Below the pieces are notes generated by a model that searched no databases, had not been told where the DNA came from, and saw only the letters and a list, made by a program, of their open reading frames with translations. Of a stretch of 64,000 bases of DNA, positions 48,517 through 56,761 are shown one piece after another (within the stretch, counting starts at the first letter, position 1; each line of letters starts with the position of its first letter). The DNA comes from Thermithiobacillus plumbiphilus. Its GTDB lineage: Bacteria; Pseudomonadota; Gammaproteobacteria; Acidithiobacillales; Thermithiobacillaceae. A program made the translations under genes and the position numbers. Location: positions 1 through 64,000 of the forward strand of contig NZ_JBBPCO010000002.1 in the NCBI RefSeq assembly GCF_038070005.1, written 5' to 3'.

Positions 48517-49803
48517 TCAACCGAGACTCAGGCGCAGTGCCAGTGCTGCCAGGGTCGCCGCCAATACGGGGACGGTCAGCACAATGCCCACCTTGAAGTA
48601 ATACCCCCATGTGATCGTCATACCCTTGCGCGCCAGCACATGCAGCCAAAGCAGCGTCGCCAGCGAGCCGATCGGCGTGATCTTCGGCCCCAGGTCACTG
48701 CCGATCACATTGGCGTAGATCATCGCGTCCTTGACCACACCGGTTGCACTCGTGGCATCAATGGACAGGGCGCCCACCAGTACCGTAGGCATGTTGTTCA
48801 TCGCCGAGGACAGCAGCGCTGTGAGGAAGCCAGTGCCAAAGGCGGCGCCCCATACACCGCCTTGTGCGAAGTAATCCAGCAGCCTTGCGATATGCTCCGT
48901 CAGGCCCTGGTTACGCAACCCATAGACCACGAGATACATGCCCAGCGAGAAAACGACAATTTGCCAGGGCGCTTCACGGATCACTTTGCGGGTGCTGATG
49001 ACATGCCCGCGCGCAGCGACTGCGAGCAACAGCAGGGCGCCTGCGGCAGCCACGGCGCTAACCGGCACGCCCAGCGGCTCAAGGCCGAAGAATCCGACCA
49101 GCAGCAGCACCAGAACCACCCAGCCGAAACGAAAGGTGGCCACATCGCGAATGGCCTCATTCGGCTGTTTCAACTGATTCACGTCGTAGCGTGCCGGGAT
49201 GCTGCGGCGGAAATAGACCGACAGCACGGCCAGAGAGGCCATGATGGCGACAATATTCACCGGAATCATCACCGCAGCGTAGTCATTGAACCCGATCTTG
49301 AAAAAGTCGGCAGAGACGATGTTGACCAGGTTGGATACGACTAGCGGCAGGCTGGCGGCATCTGCGATGAAACCGGCCGCCATGACGAAGGCGAGCGTTG
49401 CCGCTGGACTGAACCCCAGTGCCAACAACATGGCCATAACGATGGGCGTGAGAATCAGGGCTGCGCCATCGTTGGCGAAAAGCGCGGCGACAGCTGCACC
49501 CAGCAGGATGATCAGCGCAAACAGCAGACGTCCTTTTCCGCCACCCCAGCGTGTGACGTGCAAGGCCGCCCATTCGAAAAAACCAGCCTCATCGAGCAAC
49601 AGGCTAATGATGATGATGGCAATGAAGGTGGCCGTGGCGTTCCAGACGATCTGCCAGACGACAGGAATGTCACCGAGGTGAACGACACCGGACAGTAACG
49701 CCACGACAGCGCCAAGCGTCGCACTCCAGCCAATGCCCAGCCCGCGCGGCTGCCAGATCACCAGGACGATAGTGGCAAGAAAAATCAGTAGGGCGGCAAT
49801 CAC
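48517..49803 (-). CDS. arsB: Arsenite efflux pump ArsB
   Basis: A 428-residue, about 12-helix transporter that resembles E. coli ArsB along its whole length ([68 protein letters not shown]). It exports As(OH)3/Sb(OH)3, using proton-motive force alone or ATP through ArsA. It is the last gene of the leftward arsRCDA-VOC-CBS-B group. Confidence 0.96.
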   Translation of the reverse strand: MIAALLIFLATIVLVIWQPRGLGIGWSATLGAVVALLSGVVHLGDIPVVWQIVWNATATFIAIIIISLLLDEAGFFEWAALHVTRWGGGKGRLLFALIILLGAAVAALFANDGAALILTPIVMAMLLALGFSPAATLAFVMAAGFIADAASLPLVVSNLVNIVSADFFKIGFNDYAAVMIPVNIVAIMASLAVLSVYFRRSIPARYDVNQLKQPNEAIRDVATFRFGWVVLVLLLVGFFGLEPLGVPVSAVAAAGALLLLAVAARGHVISTRKVIREAPWQIVVFSLGMYLVVYGLRNQGLTEHIARLLDYFAQGGVWGAAFGTGFLTALLSSAMNNMPTVLVGALSIDATSATGVVKDAMIYANVIGSDLGPKITPIGSLATLLWLHVLARKGMTITWGYYFKVGIVLTVPVLAATLAALALRLSLG

Positions 49804-49804
49804 G

Positions 49805-50278
49805 TCAATTCTCTCTTTTCAGCGGGTTTTCGAGTTCATCAAGAAGGCTCAAGAGGTCAATCCGGGAGATGACGCCGATCACTTTGCCATCTTCCACGAC
49901 AGGAAGGGACGTCACGTGATGATCCACCATCAGCCGGGCTGCAACGGACGGATGCATGTCAGGCGCGACGCTGTGCACTTCCGTGGTCATCACCTCTGCG
50001 GCGGTACGCCCCTCAGCCTTGTCGCGCTGTGTCCCCTTTGGGCCAAGGAAGGAAACCCAGAAGTTCTCCTTCCAAGCCGTTTCACCGGGTTCAAGCCGTT
50101 CGTCCGCGCCCCGGTGAATCAAGTCCTCCCCAGTCACAACGCCGATCAGCCGACCCGCGCCGTTGACCACCGGTACGCCGTTGATGCGATGAGCCAGCAG
50201 CAGTCTTGCGATGTCCTCAACCGGAGTTTCAGGTTGAACGGTTACCGGATCGGGCGTCATGAAATTCCGGATCAACAT
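49805..50278 (-). CDS. CBS-domain protein of the ars operon
   Basis: A 157-residue protein of two CBS domains ([18 protein letters not shown] with [17 protein letters not shown], and [14 protein letters not shown] with [21 protein letters not shown]). Such pairs bind adenine nucleotides. It lies 1 base before arsB and after AAGGAG. CBS genes occur in ars operons of metal-rich environments, role unknown; it may sense nucleotides to tune pump activity. Confidence 0.85.
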   Translation of the reverse strand: MLIRNFMTPDPVTVQPETPVEDIARLLLAHRINGVPVVNGAGRLIGVVTGEDLIHRGADERLEPGETAWKENFWVSFLGPKGTQRDKAEGRTAAEVMTTEVHSVAPDMHPSVAARLMVDHHVTSLPVVEDGKVIGVISRIDLLSLLDELENPLKREN

Positions 50279-50780
50279 GGTCAATCTCCTTGGTTTGGTG
50301 CTCAGATTGCTCGGTTTGCCCATCGAGCAGGAATACCGGCTCCTTGTCCGCAGGCATTTCTGCGAGTTCTTCATCGGTCAAGCGGGCGTAGACCTCGATG
50401 AGGTAACCGGTGGGGTCGCGCAGCCACAGCTCGTGCAGCGGGATGCCGCGCCAAGTCGTGCGCGGCGGCTTGACGATCTCGGCGCCCACCGCCACGGCGG
50501 CGTGATAGGCGGCGAGCATTTCGGCTTTTCCGGCCACACCCAAGCCCAGGTGGTAGAGGCTGTAGGTGTCGAGTGCCTCGTCGCGATCATTGACCAGCAA
50601 CACCAGGTTGAGTCGCAGATGCGGCACGATGAAGGTGCTGTACCGCGCCGTGCTGTCTTTGGGCGAGACACCCAGAAAGGCGCTGTAAAAGCGGGTGCTG
50701 CGACCCAGATCGGCGACGCGCAAACTGAGGTGGAATTCCCCGGCTGCGGGGAATTCAGGGGTGACAGTAGAAGGCATCAT
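50229..50780 (-). CDS. VOC (glyoxalase-fold) protein of the ars operon
   Basis: About 183 residues. The first 130 form a vicinal-oxygen-chelate fold with possible metal ligands His (FHLSLRV), His (SLYHLGLGV) and Glu (GYLIEVYA). The last 50 residues are acidic and overlap the CBS gene start. It contains no Cys, so it cannot be the ArsI C-As lyase, which needs Cys to bind the arsenical. Translation is coupled to arsA (start overlaps the stop). Substrate unknown. Confidence 0.82.
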   Translation of the reverse strand: MMPSTVTPEFPAAGEFHLSLRVADLGRSTRFYSAFLGVSPKDSTARYSTFIVPHLRLNLVLLVNDRDEALDTYSLYHLGLGVAGKAEMLAAYHAAVAVGAEIVKPPRTTWRGIPLHELWLRDPTGYLIEVYARLTDEELAEMPADKEPVFLLDGQTEQSEHQTKEIDHVDPEFHDARSGNRST

Positions 50781-52546
50781 TTGACGTTCACCTTGACAAG
50801 CGCACGCAGTCGTTCTGCGCCGATCGGTTCTTCCTTCAGAAGCGGAACAACCGCGTAACGGTTCGCGTGCTGATTGGCCACGGCGCTGATTTCGCGCAGT
50901 TCGTTGGCCGCACGCTGACGCAGTAAGGGCGACCTGGCCGAAGCCGCCGCCACACTGGTGTTGATGATCCAGGCCCACGGCTCGATTCCGGCACGGCGCA
51001 AATCGGCTTGCAGGTGGGTAGCCTCCAGTACCGGCGTCGTTTCCGCCAGCGTGACGACGAGGACTTTCGTTTGCTTCGGGTCCTGCAATTGCATCATCGG
51101 CGTTGTGAAGCTCACGCCGCTCTTGCCCGCCTGTCGCGTCACCTCGCGGTGATACGCGCCCGTCGCGTCGAGCAGGAGCAAGGTGTGCCCGGTCGGCGCC
51201 GTGTCCATCACCACGAACTTTTTACCGGCCTCGCGGATGACGCGCGAGAACGCCTGGAAGACCGCAATCTCTTCCGTGCAGGGCGAGCGCAGGTCTTCTT
51301 CCAGCATGGCACGGCCTTCGGCATCGAGATCCTTGCCTTTGGTTTCGAGCACATGCTGGCGATAGCGCTCGGTCTCGGCATGCGGATCGATCCGGCTCAC
51401 CGTGAGATTGTCGAGCGAGGCGGCCAGGGTTTCGCCCAGATGGGCTGCCGGATCGGACGTGGTCAGATGCACCGGCAAGCCCCGATCAGCGAGTTCGACG
51501 GCGATGGCGGCGGCTAGCGTCGTCTTGCCCACGCCCCCTTTGCCCATCAACATGACCAGCCCGTGTCCATCCGCCGCAATGCCGTCGATCAGGTCGGCCA
51601 CGCCGGGTTCGGCGAGTTCGATCGGGGAATCGACGGCGACGGGAGCTTGCGGTGGCAGGTCGGTCAGCAACTGCCGCAGCGCATCGAGGCCGACGAGATT
51701 GAAGGGCTTGAGTTCTACATGGTCACGCGGAAGCGCTGTCAACGCAGCCGGGAGCTTATTCAGCGCCTTTTGTTCGCGTTCGTGGATGGCTGCGGCCAGC
51801 GGGTCAGTGGCGGCTTCGATGTGCGGCAGGATGCCGTTGATGACGAGATGTTGCTGTTTGAGACCAATGGCGGCCAGTTCTTCATGGGTGCGGGCCACTT
51901 CGCGCAAGGTCGCCTGCTGGGCGCGAGCGACCAGCACCAGACGGGTTTGCAGCGGATCGGCCAAGGCTTCAACCGCCGCCTTGTACTGGGTACGCTGCTT
52001 TTCCAGACCGGCCAGTGGGCCGAGGCACGAGGCATCGCCCTTGCCGGCTTCCAGAAAGCCGCTCCATGCGCCGGGCAGTTGCAGTAAGCGGATAGTGTGG
52101 CCAGTGGGCGCCGTATCAAAGATGATGTGCTCGTAATCAGCCGTGAGCGCCGCGTCGGTCAGTAGCGCGGTGAACTCGTCGAAGGCGGCGATTTCGGTGG
52201 TGCACGCGCCGGACAACGATTCTTCGACGCCCTTCACCACATCATCAGGAAGCACGCCGCGTACCGGGCCGACCAGGCGCTCCCGATAGGCACTGGCCGC
52301 TGCCTCGGGATCGATTTCAAGGGCAGAAAGACGTGGAACCGCCGGAATCGGTGTGACGCGATTGCCGATGTCAACACCAAATACCTGCCCGACGTTGGAG
52401 GCCGGATCGGTACTGACCAGGAGGACGCGCTTTCCGGCTTCAGCCAGCTGAATGGCCGTGGCGCAGGCCATCGAGGTCTTGCCGACACCGCCCTTGCCGG
52501 TGAAAAAGAGGTAGCGGGGAGGCTGTTGCAGGAATTTCATCATCAT
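50777..52546 (-). CDS. arsA: Arsenite efflux ATPase ArsA
   Basis: About 589 residues in two homologous halves, each with GKGGVGKT (N and C) and the DTAPTGHT signal motif. Cys residues in SGACTTEIAAF, DASCLGPL and RSPCTEEIAVF correspond to the three As/Sb-binding Cys. It powers ArsB. The start is among a cluster of ATGs (52540-52555) before KFLQQPPRYLFF; the frame upstream overlaps arsD but is unlike ArsA. Confidence 0.95.
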   Translation of the reverse strand: MMMKFLQQPPRYLFFTGKGGVGKTSMACATAIQLAEAGKRVLLVSTDPASNVGQVFGVDIGNRVTPIPAVPRLSALEIDPEAAASAYRERLVGPVRGVLPDDVVKGVEESLSGACTTEIAAFDEFTALLTDAALTADYEHIIFDTAPTGHTIRLLQLPGAWSGFLEAGKGDASCLGPLAGLEKQRTQYKAAVEALADPLQTRLVLVARAQQATLREVARTHEELAAIGLKQQHLVINGILPHIEAATDPLAAAIHEREQKALNKLPAALTALPRDHVELKPFNLVGLDALRQLLTDLPPQAPVAVDSPIELAEPGVADLIDGIAADGHGLVMLMGKGGVGKTTLAAAIAVELADRGLPVHLTTSDPAAHLGETLAASLDNLTVSRIDPHAETERYRQHVLETKGKDLDAEGRAMLEEDLRSPCTEEIAVFQAFSRVIREAGKKFVVMDTAPTGHTLLLLDATGAYHREVTRQAGKSGVSFTTPMMQLQDPKQTKVLVVTLAETTPVLEATHLQADLRRAGIEPWAWIINTSVAAASARSPLLRQRAANELREISAVANQHANRYAVVPLLKEEPIGAERLRALVKVNVK

Positions 52547-52577
52547 TTTCTCCATATTGTCATTTTCTCCATGGTGT

Positions 52578-52946
52578 TCAGCAGCAGCCACGCGGGCCGG
52601 AGCCGCAACCGCCCGTTGTCGGCTTGGCGGCGTCTGCCGGTTGATCAATGCCGATCCAGAGGGCCAATTCAGCCCGCTTCGGATAACGCCCCGCGAGAGC
52701 CACTTCACCATCGACCAGGATTAGTGGCAGCGCGTCCTGACCGGAGCGCTGCAAAAACCCTCTGACGGTCGCGTTGTCGGCAAACGTCTGTGGTTGCTGC
52801 GCCAGGTTGTAGCGCTCGATGTGCGCGCCGTTCTGCTTCGCCCAATCGACATCGGCGGCAAAAGTCACCAAAGCCTGGTCAATATCCACGCCGCATACCC
52901 CGGTGCTGCAGCACAATGACGGGTCAAACACTTCGATCTTTTTCAT
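52578..52946 (-). CDS. arsD: Arsenic metallochaperone ArsD
   Basis: A 122-residue protein that binds As(III) and hands it to ArsA. Cys 12, 13 and 18 (LCCSTGVC) form the required site and the C terminus carries further Cys (GGCGSGPRGCC). It stands between arsC and arsA, as usual. GGAGA precedes the ATG. Confidence 0.95.
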   Translation of the reverse strand: MKKIEVFDPSLCCSTGVCGVDIDQALVTFAADVDWAKQNGAHIERYNLAQQPQTFADNATVRGFLQRSGQDALPLILVDGEVALAGRYPKRAELALWIGIDQPADAAKPTTGGCGSGPRGCC

Positions 52947-52986
52947 TTCAAATCTCCATCAAGTATTCAAATGTCAGACAAAAAAA

Positions 52987-53466
52987 CTACGCCGAAAGCG
53001 CCCCAATCCGATCCAGTTCCGCCTTCAAGCGTGTCCGGTCGTGTTCGAGCTGCGCCAAGGGCAACGCGAGAAAGGCTTCGATACGATGCCGCAAGATACG
53101 GTAGGCCGTCGTGAACGCGGCTTCGATTTCCGCTTCGGTCCCTGTGGCATGTGCGGGATCGTCAACACCCCAATGCGCCCGCACAACTGGGCCCAGGTAA
53201 GCCGGACAGGTTTCTCCTGCGGCGTTCGAGCAGACAGTGATGACCGCATCCGGTACCAGCGGCAGGTTATCCCAGGATTTGCTGTGCAATCCGTCCGTAG
53301 CAATACCTTCACGCGCCAGGAGCGCCAGGGAACGCGGATGGACCGTCCCGGTCGGCTGACTGCCTGCGCTCATCGCTTTCCAGCCTGTCGGCGCCAAGTG
53401 GTTGAAGGTCGCTTCCGCCAAGATGGAACGGCAGGAATTACCGGTACAAAGAAACAGAATATTCAT
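52987..53466 (-). CDS. arsC: Arsenate reductase ArsC, low-molecular-weight phosphatase type
   Basis: A 159-residue enzyme. The P-loop CTGNSCRS has the catalytic Cys 7, and VCSNAAGETC gives Cys 79 and 87, the relay pair of thioredoxin-coupled ArsC. It reduces arsenate to arsenite in the cytoplasm. Its fold is unrelated to the YfgD-type protein at 28263. AAGGAA precedes the ATG and it overlaps arsR by 4 bases. Confidence 0.94.
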   Translation of the reverse strand: MNILFLCTGNSCRSILAEATFNHLAPTGWKAMSAGSQPTGTVHPRSLALLAREGIATDGLHSKSWDNLPLVPDAVITVCSNAAGETCPAYLGPVVRAHWGVDDPAHATGTEAEIEAAFTTAYRILRHRIEAFLALPLAQLEHDRTRLKAELDRIGALSA

Positions 53467-53837
53467 GTCGTTGCTTTCCTTGTGGTGGGGGCTAGGGGCA
53501 AGAGTTCCTCTGAACATTTAGAGGTGGTACGCAGTTCAAGGCATTGATCGGGACTACCCGAACAGCATTCTTCGGTGAGGTATGCGATCAAATCCAACAT
53601 CAACGGGATGTCCGCCCGGTAACGCTGGAAACGGCCCTCCTGCTCAACGGTCACCAAGCGAGCTTGCGACAGCGCCTTGAGGTGAAAGGAGAGGTTGGCC
53701 GGCGGTACATCCAGCGCGTTAGCAATCTCGCCTGCCACCATGCCGTCCGGTCCCTTCTTGACCAACAGCCTGAATACGTCCAAGCGCAGGCCCGATGAGA
53801 GGGATTCGAAGATCGATGTTGCGGCTTGCTTTTCCAT
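53463..53837 (-). CDS. arsR: Arsenic-responsive repressor ArsR
   Basis: A 124-residue winged-helix ArsR/SmtB repressor (VAGEIANALDVPPANLSFHLKAL recognition region). Cys 91, 92 and 99 (EECCSGSPDQC) resemble the C-terminal As(III) site described for the Acidithiobacillus ferrooxidans ArsR, in contrast to the E. coli helix-3 site. It heads the ars operon and probably represses its own promoter just upstream (53838-53895). Confidence 0.93.
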   Translation of the reverse strand: MEKQAATSIFESLSSGLRLDVFRLLVKKGPDGMVAGEIANALDVPPANLSFHLKALSQARLVTVEQEGRFQRYRADIPLMLDLIAYLTEECCSGSPDQCLELRTTSKCSEELLPLAPTTRKATT

Positions 53838-53895
53838 GTTTAAATGCTACTACAACTATCAAAACGATGCAAGCGCGTTACTCTGGCCGCTTAGA
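53838..53895 (-). promoter_or_regulatory. Probable arsR operon promoter/operator region
   Basis: The short region before arsR includes ATAGTTGTAGTAGCATTTAA on the minus strand, AT-rich against a GC-rich background. ArsR operators are AT-rich dyads in this position, but no exact boundary can be set. Confidence 0.4.
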
Positions 53896-54063
53896 CTATA
53901 CGGTTTTGTCCTTGGGCACAGCCTTGTAGAATTCGGCCATATTTTCGGGGCTGAACTACTTTTGCGTGGCGCCCTCGGTCGCGTCCAAGCTGACGAGGTT
54001 GAGCGCCCCAAGTATGTGGCCGCCCTGCACGGAATGGCGGATGAGCTTACCGGTATAGACGAA
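53896..54063 (-). pseudogene. Possible rhodanese-like remnant
   Basis: One minus-strand frame reads TGKLIRHSVQGGHILGALNL, a stop, then SPENMAEFYKAVPKDKTV and a second stop. GHxxGAxNL and P-K-D-K-T-V-V are rhodanese-like. There is no start, no catalytic Cys loop and two stops, so it is decayed if real. Confidence 0.4.
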
Positions 54064-54097
54064 TGTGTGTGACGAGGTTCAGCAGCACTTGCCGCCG

Positions 54098-54394
54098 CTA
54101 CAGCAACCGCCGCTCGCGGGCGCAGCTTGCGGGCGCAGCTTGCGGCGCGCTGAGCGAACCGGCCAGCCAGCCGGCGATCTTGTCGCGGCTGGGCACGCCG
54201 CCGGCATGCACGACCTTGCCGTCGATGACCACGCCCGGCGTCGACATCACACCGTAGCCCATGATCGCCTGGATGTCCTCGATCTTTTCGAGTTGCACCT
54301 CGACGCCTTTTTCGGCAGCGACGTCCTCGATCAGCTTGAGGGTGGTTTTGCAGTTGGCACAGCCGGTGCCGAGTACTTTGATTTGGGTGCTCAT
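54098..54394 (-). CDS. Thioredoxin-like CxxC redox protein with frameshifted C terminus
   Basis: A 98-residue small redox protein (redox-active disulfide protein 2 type). GTGCANCK gives the CxxC near residues 10-13; MSTPGVVIDGKVVHAGGVPS holds the cis-Pro. A 13-base tandem duplication (54116-54141) shifts the frame; without it the tail would read ASGGCCSGGKCC and end at 54079. Such proteins accompany ArsP-type permeases. The core fold is intact, so it may still work. GGAGAA precedes the ATG. Confidence 0.82.
   Translation of the reverse strand: MSTQIKVLGTGCANCKTTLKLIEDVAAEKGVEVQLEKIEDIQAIMGYGVMSTPGVVIDGKVVHAGGVPSRDKIAGWLAGSLSAPQAAPASCARERRLL
54116..54141. repeat. 13-base tandem duplication inside the redox-protein gene
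   Basis: GCGGGCGCAGCTT occurs at 54116-54128 and again at 54129-54141. Removing one copy restores a Cys-rich C-terminal tail. Confidence 0.85.
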
Positions 54395-54417
54395 GGTGTT
54401 CTCCAGAAAGTAAAAAA

Positions 54418-54711
54418 TCAGCAGCAGGACTGACCCGCGGCGGTGGGCGTGCAGCAGGCCTCGCCCTCGGCTGCGGCGGCGGGCGCAACGATGCCCGCCA
54501 TCGCCTGATCGAAACTGAAATTGAGCTTCTCGCCCGCTTCGTCGCGGATGTGGCGGGCGATGTCGACGACCGGGTCGATGTGCGCCTGCGATAGCCCGGG
54601 TTGCCGTAGACGGTCGACCTGACACAGGCCTTGTTTGGGGTAGTTAACCGCGATGTTCGCCGCCAGCGACACCAGGGCCACGATGGAAGGGTGCAAGGGT
54701 GCTTCGCTCAT
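54418..54711 (-). CDS. Small Cys-tailed protein, function unknown
   Basis: A 97-residue soluble protein. Residues 1-75 are helical (LVSLAANIAVNYPKQGLCQVDRL). The end is Ala-rich with EACCTPTAAGQSCC, a metal or arsenic-binding-like Cys tail. It lies between the CxxC redox protein and the DUF2892-like protein, in an ArsP-permease operon. Confidence 0.7.
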   Translation of the reverse strand: MSEAPLHPSIVALVSLAANIAVNYPKQGLCQVDRLRQPGLSQAHIDPVVDIARHIRDEAGEKLNFSFDQAMAGIVAPAAAAEGEACCTPTAAGQSCC

Positions 54712-54726
54712 GCTGTCATCCTCATC

Positions 54727-54945
54727 CTAGCTGCCGCAGCAGGTGCCGGATTTCCTGCCTTCGCCCAGCATCCTGCTGGCCGGGCAGAAACCGGTGAAGG
54801 TGGCCTGGAGGGCCATGAGGCCGACGAAGGCCGCCAGCCACAGCCAGGTAGGGGCGAGCAGGTTTATCTGCCCGGTGAAGTGGGTCAGCGCCAGCGCGAT
54901 CAGGATCATGGCGGATATCATGCGAACGGTTTTGTTACCTTTCAT
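54727..54945 (-). CDS. DUF2892-like membrane protein
   Basis: A 72-residue protein with two membrane helices and a C-terminal GFCPASRMLG, as in the membrane part of YgaP-type proteins (DUF2892), then GTCCGS. Possibly an anchor or thiol partner in the permease operon. 24 bases separate it from the permease gene upstream. Confidence 0.75.
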   Translation of the reverse strand: MKGNKTVRMISAMILIALALTHFTGQINLLAPTWLWLAAFVGLMALQATFTGFCPASRMLGEGRKSGTCCGS

Positions 54946-54969
54946 TGCTGCGACTCCTTGTGTGGAAAA

Positions 54970-56025
54970 TCAAATCAATACGTTGAACACATAGCCCACC
55001 AGCAAAATGCCGGCGGCGACGACCCCAACGAATGTGGCGATCAGCCGGGGCTTGAGCACCTTGCGCAGGATGATCATTTCCGGCGCCGAGAGGGCGATCA
55101 CGCTCATCATAAATGCCAGAACCGTGCCGAGTGCCGCGCCTTTGGCGAGCAACGCCTGGACGATGGGGATCACGCCCGCCGCGTTGGTGTACATCGGCAC
55201 GCCGATCAGCACGGCGGCAGGCAGCGACCACCACGGCGCATTCTTGCCCATGATCGAGGCCATGAAATCCTCCGGCACGTAGCCGTGGATACCGGCGCCC
55301 AATGCCACGCCAAGCACGATGTAGATCCACACCTTGGCGACGATCTCGCGCACATGGTGGAAACCGTTTTCGATGCGCTCGCCCCAACTCATCGTGCCTT
55401 CGACGGCGGCGGACGGAACCTGCGAGTTCTGCATGGCGCGTACCCAGTCTTCCAGGTGGTGCTCCATGTGAAGCTCGCCGATGACGATGCCGGAGACGAT
55501 GGCGACGGCCAGCCCCATCAGCAGGTACAGCGCAGCGATCTTCCAGCCGAACAGGCCGAACAGCATCGCCAGCGCGATTTCGTTCACCATGGGGGCGGAG
55601 ATCAGGAAAGAAAAGGTTACCCCCAGCGGCACGCCGGCCTGCAGAAAGCCGATGAAGAGCGGCACCGCCGAGCAGGAGCAGAACGGCGTGACGATGCCGA
55701 GACTGGCCGCCATGACGTTGCCCACGCCGCGCCGTCGCCCGGAAAGCAGCGCACGGGTGCGTTCCGGGGAGACAAAGGTATGCACGATGCCCATGACGAA
55801 GACGATGCCGGTCAACAACAGCAGCACCTTGGGGGTGTCGTACAGGAAGAATTGCAGCGCGCCGCCCAGATGGCTGTCGCGTTCGACCGGCAGCGCAGCG
55901 ACCAGCGCTTCGGACGCCGGGATCAGCGCCTGATAGAGGGCGAACCAGATCGCGGCGGCCACGACCAGGAACAGGATCGGCTGCCGGCTGGGCCAGCGTT
56001 TAAGCTGAAGGGCGAATGCGTGCAT
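54970..56025 (-). CDS. ArsP/DUF318-type permease
   Basis: A 351-residue membrane protein with about eight helices. TPFCSCSAVPLFIGFLQAGV is the family's Cys-containing core and a second block, GVPMYTNAAGVIPI, repeats it. ArsP members export trivalent organoarsenicals; related members act on other metals, so substrate is open. It is first in a leftward operon with the DUF2892-like, Cys-tailed and CxxC proteins. A tandem repeat lies upstream. Confidence 0.85.
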   Translation of the reverse strand: MHAFALQLKRWPSRQPILFLVVAAAIWFALYQALIPASEALVAALPVERDSHLGGALQFFLYDTPKVLLLLTGIVFVMGIVHTFVSPERTRALLSGRRRGVGNVMAASLGIVTPFCSCSAVPLFIGFLQAGVPLGVTFSFLISAPMVNEIALAMLFGLFGWKIAALYLLMGLAVAIVSGIVIGELHMEHHLEDWVRAMQNSQVPSAAVEGTMSWGERIENGFHHVREIVAKVWIYIVLGVALGAGIHGYVPEDFMASIMGKNAPWWSLPAAVLIGVPMYTNAAGVIPIVQALLAKGAALGTVLAFMMSVIALSAPEMIILRKVLKPRLIATFVGVVAAGILLVGYVFNVLI

Positions 56026-56049
56026 GGGCGACTTCCGTTTATGTCTTCA

Positions 56050-56081
56050 ACAAGAAGACGAATAAACAAGAAGACGAATAA
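56050..56081. repeat. 16-base tandem direct repeat upstream of the permease
   Basis: ACAAGAAGACGAATAA at 56050-56065 is repeated at 56066-56081, 25 bases before the permease start. It may be a regulator site or a slippage duplication. On the other side sigZ ends at 56122. Confidence 0.8.
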
Positions 56082-56121
56082 CCTGGCAAAAGGATGCAGG
56101 GCTATGACAATAAAAACGAAA

Positions 56122-56655
56122 TCAGGTTTTGGCGTCGCGCGGGACGAAGCAGCAGGCCTTGCCCGCGTCGTCGAATTTCACTTGGCAGGCATCGCTCAGG
56201 TGTTCGCGCAGACGCTTGCGGGCTCGCTGCACGCGCGACTTGGCACCAGGCAGGGTGAGGTCCTTGAGACGCGCATAATCCTCCTGACTCATGCCGTCGA
56301 GGTCGCAACGGGTGATGGCGTCGCGGTCTTCCTCCGATAGTTCGGACAGCGCGCGCGGCAGGCAGGCGGCAAGCGACTCGATGGCGGGCGTTTCTTCCAG
56401 TTCGGCCGCCAGATCGTCCGGCAGTTCCACCTGTTCCTTCTTCATGCGCAGGCGATCAGCCACCGCATTCCTGACCACCTCGAACAGCCAAGCGCGGGCA
56501 TTGGCGATTTCGCAGAATTTCTCGTCCTGGCGCATGGCCTTGAGAAACAGATCCTGCAGCATGTCCTCGGTATCGTGCGGATTGCCCAGCCGGCTGCGTA
56601 GCCAGCCGCGCAGTTCGCGTTCGTGCTTGTCCCAGGCGCTCATCAAGCAGTTCAT
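56122..56655 (-). CDS. ECF-type sigma factor, SigZ-like
   Basis: A 177-residue sigma factor. Region 2 is NPHDTEDMLQDLFLKAM with ARAWLFEVVRNAVADRLR; region 4 is LSEEDRDAITRCDLDGMSQEDYA with GAKSRVQRARKRLRE. After region 4 it has a short tail with DACQVKF and KACCFVP, as in SigZ proteins; these Cys could sense metals or redox state. No anti-sigma gene is adjacent. It may control the permease operon downstream. Confidence 0.85.
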   Translation of the reverse strand: MNCLMSAWDKHERELRGWLRSRLGNPHDTEDMLQDLFLKAMRQDEKFCEIANARAWLFEVVRNAVADRLRMKKEQVELPDDLAAELEETPAIESLAACLPRALSELSEEDRDAITRCDLDGMSQEDYARLKDLTLPGAKSRVQRARKRLREHLSDACQVKFDDAGKACCFVPRDAKT

Positions 56656-56761
56656 CTTCAGTCTCCCGCGCTTGGGTTCAGGTTGGCTCGATCAGACGTA
56701 GCCAGATTATTCCTGATACCTAAGCTGCGGGCACACCTGCAACTGGCGTATGCATCGAACA

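Noticed and set aside
48354-48599. Small plus-strand gene between aioR and arsB
   Set aside because: No family, no good ribosome site, and it runs into arsB on the other strand; kept only as an orphan segment.
50229-50780. ArsI organoarsenical lyase
   Set aside because: No Cys in the protein, so the arsenical-binding Cys pair is missing.
54631-56340. Long plus-strand open frame of 569 codons over the permease operon
   Set aside because: It is antisense to three convincing genes, is rich in His/Gln/Asp/Arg as expected for a GC-rich shadow frame, and has no domain.
33000-56700. Integrase, transposase, tRNA attachment site or CRISPR array at island borders
   Set aside because: None could be recognised on either strand, so the mode of transfer is not shown by this window.
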